Positions 21,374 through 27,148 of a stretch of 27,148 bases of DNA are shown one piece after another. Position numbers and translations under genes: made by a program. Under the pieces are notes generated by a model, which was not told the DNA's origin, searched no databases, and saw nothing but the letters and a program-made list of their open reading frames with translations. This DNA comes from an uncultured Porphyromonadaceae bacterium (GTDB lineage Bacteria > Bacteroidota > Bacteroidia > Bacteroidales > Muribaculaceae), in the NCBI GenBank assembly GCA_900550645.1, contig URTA01000036.1, positions 1-27,148 on the forward strand. Direction: 5' to 3'. Each line of letters starts with the position of its first letter. Positions within the stretch are counted from its first letter, which is position 1.

Positions 21374-23794
21374 TTATTGTTGGGTTGTTTGTTTCACCGG
21401 AATGGTAATTGACGCGTTCTTCACACCTTTGGCGCGGGCGGTGAGTGTGACGCTGCCCGGGGTGTTTCCGGCTTGGACTATCACAGTCGCCGCGCCGCTG
21501 AACAGCGGCATTTCGGGTATGTGGAAGAGGTCGAGCGATGTCGGGTCGCCGTTGGCAGTTGCGCGGAACTTGCCCGCTCCCTTTGTCGAGAAGTTGACAC
21601 GTCGTGTATCGTCGGGAACTATGTTGCCGTCGCGGTCAGCCACCTGCACGGTTATGTAGACCAGGTCTTCGCCATCGGCTGTCAGCTCGCGGCGCGAGGG
21701 TGTCAGCACGAGGTGGTCTGGGCGACCGGCTGTACGCACCGTGGACCCGCCGGTGACGTTGCCGTCAGCGTCGTATGCCACTACGCGCAGTTCGCCTGGC
21801 TCATATACGGTATTCATCCACATAAGGCGGTATCGGTTCATGTGCGTGCTGTCGTTCTTCTCGCGTATGCCCTGGCTCTTGCCGTTGATGAACAGTTCCG
21901 CACGAGGCGAGTCGGTATATACGAATACAGGCGTGACCTGACCCTCACGTCCCTGCCAGTTCCAGTGCGGCAGTATGTGGAGGGTATGCTCGCGTGTGTT
22001 CCACTTGGAGCGGTACAGGTAGTAGCGGTCTTTGGGGATGGAGGCGAGGTCGATGATGCCGAACATGCTGCTGTGGCTCGGCCATGCGTCGGTATCGTAG
22101 GGGCTTGGCTCGCCGAGGTAGTCGAAGCCGGTCCAGACGAACTGTCCCATGCAGTTGTCCATATCATCGTCACGCACGAAGTCGTCGTCGGGAATGTTTG
22201 ACCATGGGCAGTACTCAACGTCGTAGCTGCTGCTCTGGTGGTCGGGGTATTTCATGTCCGCGCCCTTGGTGACGGGGAATTTGTATACGCCGCGCGAGGA
22301 AACGGTCGAGGCTGTCTCTGTGCCGAGTATGATGTCCTGCGGCAGAAGGGGCAAAGCCTCGTCATACCTGTTGGTCTTGTAGTTGAACCCCGCTACGTCG
22401 AGTGCAGCCGCGAAGCCGTTGCTGATGACAGCGTCAAACTGGTCCATGCCGCATGTTACCGGGCGTGTCGGGTCTTCGCGGTGCACGATGTCCTGAAGGA
22501 AATTCAGCTCGGCGATACCGTCCTCGCCCCACTGGCTGGGAACCTCGTTGCCTATCGACCACATCACCACCGAGGGGTTGTTGCGGTAGTGGCGCACCAT
22601 GTTCTCCATGTCGCGCTGCGCCCATTCGGTGAATATCGAGCCGTAGCCGTTGCGGCATTTCGGACGGAAGCCCCAGTCGTCAAACGGCTCTACCATCATC
22701 ATGAATCCCATCTCGTCACACAGTTCCACGAGTTCTGGCGCGGGCATGTTGTGCGACGTGCGTATGGCGTTGACACCCATGTCGCGGAGCATCTCCAGCT
22801 GGTGGCGTAACGCCGAGCGGTTAACCGCTGCACCGAGCGGGCCGAGGTCGTGGTGGTTGCACACGCCCCTGAATTTTGTTTTCTTGCCGTTGAGGTAGAA
22901 GCCGTCGCCTGGGCGCACCTCAATGCTCCGTATGCCGAAGCGCGTGGTGTATGTGTCTGCCACCTCGCCGTCGCGCAGCACCTCAGTGCGTGCCGTGTAC
23001 AGGTTGGGCGTTTCCGTGTCCCACAATTGCGGCGTCGCCACGCGCAGGTTTTGCGTTAACGGCACGCCGGGGTAGTGCCAGAACGTGTCGCTGCGGTCGG
23101 CGGCAACTGTGCCGTCAGGGGCGGTTATGACAGTGTGAAGCGTCACCTCCTCGCGCTTGGCGAGTCCCTCGACAGTCGTTTCGAGGCGGACGGCTGCATA
23201 TTCGCCGTCTATGTGTGGCGTGGTCACGCGAGTACCCCATACGGGTATATGCACACGGCCAGTCTCTATGAGGTGGACGTTGCGGTACAGCCCCGCGCCA
23301 GGATACCAGCGCGAGGATTCGGGCAGGTTCTCGAGGCTCACTGTTAGGGTGTTTGTCCCGGGGCGCACTGCGTTGTCTATGTTGCAGTGGAATGAATTGT
23401 AGCCGTATGGCCAGTAAGCCACCGGCACGCCGTTGACGTATACATGGGCGTGGCTCATTGCGCCGTCAAACACGAGCGACAGCGAGCGGCCGTCGGTCTG
23501 TGCCACGTCAAAAGTGGTCTTGTAATACCCTTTGCCCACGTATGGTAGCCCTCCGGTTCGGCCGGTCTTCCACGTCTCCTCGGTCTCGCCGTTTTGCTCC
23601 ACGGCGACTTTCTGCAGGTCCTGGTTGCGGTCAAACGGCCCGTAAATGGCCCAGTCATGCGGTATTGTGACTTGCTGCCACTCCACGCTGTCGCGTGAGA
23701 AATCCCACACCTTGATGTCGCGCTGCACGCGCTGCGCCGGCAGTGCCGCCGCCGAGAGGGCGAAGGCTGCGGCAATGAACAGTTTCTTCTTCAT
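21374..23794 (-). CDS. Secreted GH2 beta-galactosidase
   Basis: From the ATG at 23794 this is an 806-aa protein with a signal peptide (MKKKLFIAAAFALSAAALPA), so it is exported to the periplasm or surface. The GH2 plan is complete: a sugar-binding jelly-roll (about 25-180), an immunoglobulin-like domain (185-290) and a TIM barrel from about 295. The acid/base is E417 in SIGNEVPS and the nucleophile is E493 in GTETAS. C-terminal beta domains follow, including a Big-like segment (ADGEDLVYITVQVADRDGNIVPD). Beta-galactosidase is inferred from cotranscription with galK and galM. Other GH2 beta-galactoside specificities are possible, such as host-glycan or plant-oligosaccharide galactose. The longer in-frame start at 23893 is rejected because the promoter (23862-23893) lies within it. 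Confidence 0.9.
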   Translation of the reverse strand: MKKKLFIAAAFALSAAALPAQRVQRDIKVWDFSRDSVEWQQVTIPHDWAIYGPFDRNQDLQKVAVEQNGETEETWKTGRTGGLPYVGKGYYKTTFDVAQTDGRSLSLVFDGAMSHAHVYVNGVPVAYWPYGYNSFHCNIDNAVRPGTNTLTVSLENLPESSRWYPGAGLYRNVHLIETGRVHIPVWGTRVTTPHIDGEYAAVRLETTVEGLAKREEVTLHTVITAPDGTVAADRSDTFWHYPGVPLTQNLRVATPQLWDTETPNLYTARTEVLRDGEVADTYTTRFGIRSIEVRPGDGFYLNGKKTKFRGVCNHHDLGPLGAAVNRSALRHQLEMLRDMGVNAIRTSHNMPAPELVELCDEMGFMMMVEPFDDWGFRPKCRNGYGSIFTEWAQRDMENMVRHYRNNPSVVMWSIGNEVPSQWGEDGIAELNFLQDIVHREDPTRPVTCGMDQFDAVISNGFAAALDVAGFNYKTNRYDEALPLLPQDIILGTETASTVSSRGVYKFPVTKGADMKYPDHQSSSYDVEYCPWSNIPDDDFVRDDDMDNCMGQFVWTGFDYLGEPSPYDTDAWPSHSSMFGIIDLASIPKDRYYLYRSKWNTREHTLHILPHWNWQGREGQVTPVFVYTDSPRAELFINGKSQGIREKNDSTHMNRYRLMWMNTVYEPGELRVVAYDADGNVTGGSTVRTAGRPDHLVLTPSRRELTADGEDLVYITVQVADRDGNIVPDDTRRVNFSTKGAGKFRATANGDPTSLDLFHIPEMPLFSGAATVIVQAGNTPGSVTLTARAKGVKNASITIPVKQTTQQ

Positions 23795-23861
23795 TCCCTT
23801 AGAATTCTTATCCTGAAAAACGCCGGACACGCAGCCCGGTGTGACATGTATATATGTGATT

Positions 23862-23893
23862 GCAAATATAACCCCAAAATCCCATACACGCAA
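23862..23893 (-). promoter_or_regulatory. Promoter of the beta-galactosidase-galK-galM operon
   Basis: On the minus strand TTG (23891-23893), a 20-nt spacer and TATATTTGC (23862-23870) match the Bacteroidota consensus. It leaves a leader of about 65 nt before the ATG at 23794. Confidence 0.7.
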
Positions 23894-24042
23894 GCGGCGG
23901 GTGCTTCATCAATCGCGTTTTTCGCCATTTTTGGCACAAAAAGCGTCCGAAGCCCGCATGGATATATTTTTTATACTCCATTGGCACGAGGGCGACTGGT
24001 CACTCTGCATGCCGAGTTCCTGCTCTGAATGGGTTTGACAAT

Positions 24043-24134
24043 GCCAAATGAGGTAATGAAATCTGGCCAAATTGGGGAACAAAAATCGGCCAAATGAGGT
24101 AATGAAATCTCGCCAAATATGGTAATTGTTCTAA
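24043..24134. repeat. Four-unit tandem repeat, 23-bp period
   Basis: The heptamer GCCAAAT occurs at 24043, 24066, 24089 and 24112, exactly 23 bp apart. Units 1 and 3 are identical over 22 bp (GCCAAATGAGG followed by TAATGAAATCT). Units 2 and 4 are degenerate but keep GG, AA and TC positions. It lies in a gene-free gap of about 440 bp (23795-24231), some 150 bp upstream of the beta-galactosidase promoter. The rest of the gap holds that promoter, the terminator at 24180-24208 and otherwise nothing I can identify. Confidence 0.85.
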
Positions 24135-24179
24135 TTGCGGCAGTTCAACAAATTTATTTTCAGCACAATAAGCAAACAA

Positions 24180-24208
24180 AAGAGAGGCTGCGGTGGGCGG
24201 CCTCTCTT
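24180..24208 (-). terminator. Terminator of the porin/solute-binding/lipoprotein operon
   Basis: The arms AAGAGAGGC (24180-24188) and GCCTCTCTT (24200-24208) form a 9-bp stem. On the minus strand it is followed by TTTGTTTGCTTATT, a U-rich tail, as in rho-independent terminators. It lies 24 nt after the lipoprotein stop at 24232. Confidence 0.82.
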
Positions 24209-24231
24209 GCTGTGTATGCGGTGTGCTGGTG

Positions 24232-24792
24232 TTACTCGGCGGGTGTGGCGTTCATGTCAGTGCCGACAATCTTGTTCTCGGCGTTGAGGGCGAACTTGTA
24301 GCTCCATGACTGGCTGATAGCGTTGGCATATAGGGTGATAGATGTCGGCATATTTGTAGCCGAAATTCCGTTGGAGTTGAGCATGTCACTGCGTGTCAGC
24401 ACGTTGTATGTTTTGTAGCCTTCTGATTCCAATACTCCGTATGCATTGTATGCCCAGCTGAACTCGAGGTCGTATTTCTCCTTGGTGTAGGTCACATTCT
24501 TTTTCGGTTCAACTTCCAGTCTCCATTCGGTTGAGCATGGGAACAGGAATGTGCCGTCTTGTTTGCCCCACTCGGTCGCAGTGATTTTCTCTCTGTTTAT
24601 TGTGATGTTTCCGTCAAGGCCTTTCATGCCTGTTACGTAGATGTCACAGACATCGAGGAGATCCTGGCTGAACTTCAGCTGCAAGGTTGTCACGAGAGTC
24701 GGCTTTGATGCCTGAGGGTCGTCATCGTTGCATGAAGTGAAAGTTACTGCCATGAGCAGCAACGCGATGAATGAGTAGATGCTCGTTTTCAT
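24232..24792 (-). CDS. Small lipoprotein of unknown function
   Basis: From the ATG at 24792 this is a 186-aa lipoprotein. The signal MKTSIYSFIALLLMAVTFTSC has its lipidated cysteine at C21, followed by acidic NDDDP. An acidic stretch just after the cysteine is typical of the Bacteroidota surface-export signal, so surface display is plausible. The remainder is predicted beta-rich and matches no family I know. It follows the solute-binding protein gene by 66 nt and is the last gene before the terminator. Confidence 0.82.
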   Translation of the reverse strand: MKTSIYSFIALLLMAVTFTSCNDDDPQASKPTLVTTLQLKFSQDLLDVCDIYVTGMKGLDGNITINREKITATEWGKQDGTFLFPCSTEWRLEVEPKKNVTYTKEKYDLEFSWAYNAYGVLESEGYKTYNVLTRSDMLNSNGISATNMPTSITLYANAISQSWSYKFALNAENKIVGTDMNATPAE

Positions 24793-24858
24793 GTCGTGTG
24801 TTTTTATCTGTTTGTTTAGTTTTGATTGTTCAAAGGAGAAACACCGCAGAGGCATAAT

Positions 24859-25734
24859 TTATTGCCTTTGGACGGGTGTTGCACCGTATTTTTCTGCCAT
24901 TGCGCGGTATTCATCGCTGTCGAGGAACTCGCCGAGCCACTTCTCGATGCGCTCGTGCAGCTGCGTGTCTGACTGTCTGAATAGCCACGAGTATGGTTGC
25001 GGAAAGGCAATCTGTGTGTCGGCGGTCAGTTCGGGATGTCCCTTCAGCAGCTTGGCGGCGATGCTTCCGCCGATGACGGCGTAACGGATTTTGCCGTTCA
25101 GCATCTGGGCAAACAGAGCCTCGTCGTTCATGTCATCGTGTGTTGCGACGGCTATCTCCGCGCCGGTCTCGTCCGCCACGTTGCGCATGCGGGTTTCGGC
25201 AGGGGAGAAACGTTCCACATGGACGGTGTCGCCGGCGAGGTCGAGCGGCGAGGCCGCTGTCGGCTTGCCGTCGGCTCTGCGGCGTTGTATGAGGACTGGG
25301 CAGTCGGTGTATATCCCTTGCGAGAAGAGGTATTTGCCGCGCAACTCGGGCGAGGGGGGCAGTGCGGCGACGATGTCGCACCTGCGGCTGTCGAGTGCCG
25401 CGAGCGATGTGGCGAGATTTATCACGGGGACGAACTTCACGGTCAGCCCGAGGTCGGAAGCCATGCGGCGTATCATGTCATAGTCCATGCCGCCGATGGT
25501 GTCGCCGTAGACGAAATAGCTGTACGGGGTGTGAGTAATGGCTACAGTCAGTGTGTCACGCCCATTGCCTTGTTGCGCTGTCTGAGCCGGGTGGCGGCAT
25601 GTGCGCAGCGACACCATTGCAGCTATGACGGCAGCGAGCAGGGCGGCATACAGCACCATGTAACCGCGTCTGCGAGGCTTCAGGCGGCGCAAGAGCGGCT
25701 GTCTGCAGACATCTGTGTCATGTGCCTGTGCCAT
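24859..25734 (-). CDS. Membrane-anchored family 3 solute-binding protein
   Basis: This 291-aa protein has a basic N-terminus (RRLKPRRRGY), one hydrophobic helix (about 27-44), and then a periplasmic solute-binding domain of the SBP_bac_3 type. Visible features are YSYFVYGDTIGGMDYDMIRRMASDLGLTVKFVP near the start of the domain and the later segment YAVIGGSIAAKLLKGHP. It is anchored by an uncleaved helix rather than a lipobox, and no ABC permease or ATPase is adjacent. A sensory or MltF-like role is therefore as likely as classic transport; no lytic-transglycosylase domain is present. It begins 1 nt after the stop of the porin gene, indicating translational coupling. Confidence 0.82.
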   Translation of the reverse strand: MAQAHDTDVCRQPLLRRLKPRRRGYMVLYAALLAAVIAAMVSLRTCRHPAQTAQQGNGRDTLTVAITHTPYSYFVYGDTIGGMDYDMIRRMASDLGLTVKFVPVINLATSLAALDSRRCDIVAALPPSPELRGKYLFSQGIYTDCPVLIQRRRADGKPTAASPLDLAGDTVHVERFSPAETRMRNVADETGAEIAVATHDDMNDEALFAQMLNGKIRYAVIGGSIAAKLLKGHPELTADTQIAFPQPYSWLFRQSDTQLHERIEKWLGEFLDSDEYRAMAEKYGATPVQRQ

Positions 25735-25735
25735 G

Positions 25736-27148
25736 TCAGTTGGCGAAATCTACCGACAGCCCGAACTGAAGCCGCCGGGGGTTGACGGGATAGTGCGGCA
25801 TGGAGAAATACTCCTTGGTGAACCATCCCTGGTTGAGGTGCGAGTAGAGTATGAAGAAGCGTACGCGGTAGAGCTTGGCTGTGACGTATGCGTTGCAGAA
25901 GGGGAAGTTGCCGACCTTCCAGTCGTCGCCCACGCGGAACGCCATTGTCGCCGGGTCGTAGTTTACGCCACGGTATCGCGTGTAGTAGTCGCAGTCCACG
26001 CCAATCTGCAGCTGCAGGACGCGGAAAGCGCGGAAATGCAGGTACATGTTGGAATAAACCGACAGCGCGGGCAGCGGCAGCACCTCCTGGTTGGACGATG
26101 TCTGGTATGTCAGTGTGTTGTCCCAGTTCCAGATGCCCAGGCGCAGCTTCTGTGTCAGCGAGGCGGAGAATACATGCACTGTGCCGCCGTGCTGCGACGG
26201 GAGTCCGGCGGTGTTGAAATATACATGGTTCTGCACGCTTTCCCAGCCGGCAGAGATGCGGGTGTTGCTCCAGGGTATGAAGAGTGCGCCCTCGGCGCGT
26301 ATCGACCGGGTCTTGCCCAGGTCGTTGTCCCATGCGTAGTGGTTGGAGATGAAATGCTTGAGCAGGTAGGGGTTGTCGAGGTTGCGGAAATGCCCGTGCG
26401 CGGAGATGTTCACCGTGTCGCCGAGCATCCGTATGTCGGTCGAGATGTTGCCGTTTATTTCGATGTCGCCTGCCACGTCGCCAATGAGGCCGAAACGCGC
26501 GTCAGCGTCATAGCGCAACACCGCCCCGCGCTGCTTGGTGAGCTGTCCGCCTACCCACAGCAGGTTTTGCGAGTCTGTCGGTTTGACCGCTACGCCGTCA
26601 GGCAGCGGCGTTAGCGCAGTTGTGGCGGCTGTTTCGCCGTCGCCGCTATCCTCAGGCGGCGTCCAGCCGTTGTTGGCCTGTGTGAAATGCCGCGTCTCGT
26701 ATGTGACGTATGCTGCCAGCCCGAACTTCGCCCAGCGGCGGAAGCCCTCGATCATCGATACGCCCAGGGTATTTGACAGCTGCCAGTAGCGGGTCTCGTC
26801 GGCTGTTGCCTCGGCGTTCAGGTAGCGTCGTGCGCCCCACATTTCGTCGCCCTGCGCCATGTCGGTGTTGCGGAATATGTGCACACCCTTGCGGTAGTCG
26901 AGCGAGTAGATGAATTTCGTCACCGGGACGTACACTTCGCGTGTGAGTGTATCGTTGACCTGCACCTCGCGCCAATAGCCTACGTTGTAGGCGTGCGACA
27001 TATAGAACTCCGTGCCACGCAATCGCGTGTGGGCGTTTGACAGCATCGTCGGTATGCTTTTCGATTCTATTTTGCTGACGCCGCCCTGCAATTCAGCCGG
27101 GTCGGTGATGTACCGGTCGTCGGTGATGCCGCCGTTCTCCTTGTTCAG
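25736..27148 (-). CDS. Putative beta-barrel porin, 5' end beyond window
   Basis: The frame is open to the window edge, so the N-terminus and signal peptide are missing; at least 470 residues are visible. The first in-window start-like codon is an internal TTG at 27091 and is not taken as the start. The sequence is rich in alternating polar/aromatic strands (for example RLRGTEFYMSHAYNVGYW, FFILYSHLNQGWF) and ends in LQFGLSVDFAN, a C-terminal strand typical of outer-membrane barrels. It fits the Bacteroidota putative porin family. It is the first visible gene of an operon with the solute-binding protein and the lipoprotein. Confidence 0.85.
   Translation of the reverse strand: MNKENGGITDDRYITDPAELQGGVSKIESKSIPTMLSNAHTRLRGTEFYMSHAYNVGYWREVQVNDTLTREVYVPVTKFIYSLDYRKGVHIFRNTDMAQGDEMWGARRYLNAEATADETRYWQLSNTLGVSMIEGFRRWAKFGLAAYVTYETRHFTQANNGWTPPEDSGDGETAATTALTPLPDGVAVKPTDSQNLLWVGGQLTKQRGAVLRYDADARFGLIGDVAGDIEINGNISTDIRMLGDTVNISAHGHFRNLDNPYLLKHFISNHYAWDNDLGKTRSIRAEGALFIPWSNTRISAGWESVQNHVYFNTAGLPSQHGGTVHVFSASLTQKLRLGIWNWDNTLTYQTSSNQEVLPLPALSVYSNMYLHFRAFRVLQLQIGVDCDYYTRYRGVNYDPATMAFRVGDDWKVGNFPFCNAYVTAKLYRVRFFILYSHLNQGWFTKEYFSMPHYPVNPRRLQFGLSVDFAN

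Noticed and set aside
24043..24134. CRISPR-like array
   Set aside because: The repeat units are contiguous with a 23-bp period and no unique spacers, and no cas genes are present.

Overview
The window looks like chromosomal DNA of a gut-type Bacteroidales (Bacteroidota), possibly close to the Muribaculaceae; the family is inference. The evidence is Bacteroidota-style promoters (TTTG, 19-20 nt spacer, TAnnTTTG) ahead of several genes, a lipoprotein-anchored TPR/AraC regulator, a BspA-like leucine-rich-repeat surface protein, a type II glutaminyl cyclase lipoprotein, a Bacteroidota putative porin, and a secreted GH2 beta-galactosidase linked to galK and galM.

Region 1 (about 1-6560) is an accessory gene cluster entirely on the minus strand, beginning near a TAnnTTTG box at 6547-6555. 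In transcription order it holds: a 66-aa protein, two small lysine-rich proteins sharing a TKSGKIDKRT-type motif (47 and 74 aa), a TerB-like protein (142 aa), a tail-anchored protein (166 aa), a two-repeat ubiquitin-like/beta-grasp protein (104 aa), a coiled-coil protein (80 aa) bracketed by two perfect hairpins, a voltage-gated-type ion channel with a non-canonical selectivity filter and a large C-terminal domain (571 aa), a very basic 58-aa protein, a fusion of the same ubiquitin-like module to a PD-(D/E)XK nuclease-like domain (355 aa), and a second tail-anchored paralogue (229 aa). Domain sharing between genes argues that the cluster works as one unit. It is the best candidate here for an undescribed system, perhaps a membrane/nuclease stress or conflict response. 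That function is inferred.

Region 2 (about 6720-7005) has a tRNA-Pro(GGG) followed by a terminator hairpin. Upstream is a consensus promoter and a roughly 130-nt leader with three tetraloop hairpins and a possible pseudoknot, which looks like an unannotated structured RNA.

Region 3 (7070-14993) is core housekeeping: an MBL hydrolase with an RsmI-like methyltransferase, an RsmB/F-type rRNA m5C methyltransferase, tyrosyl-tRNA synthetase, a glutaminyl-cyclase-type M28 lipoprotein, a cytidylyltransferase-fold enzyme, a membrane-anchored protein of unknown function and a flippase-like membrane protein.

Region 4 (15226-19062) has the TPR/AraC regulator and the BspA-like LRR protein. Region 5 (19151-23794) is a lactose/galactose operon: secreted beta-galactosidase, galactokinase, mutarotase. 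The gap upstream of it (23795-24231) carries a four-unit, 23-bp tandem repeat that may be an orphan insertion-sequence end or an operator array. Region 6 (24180-27148) is an operon of putative porin (cut by the window edge), membrane-anchored solute-binding protein and small lipoprotein, closed by a terminator.
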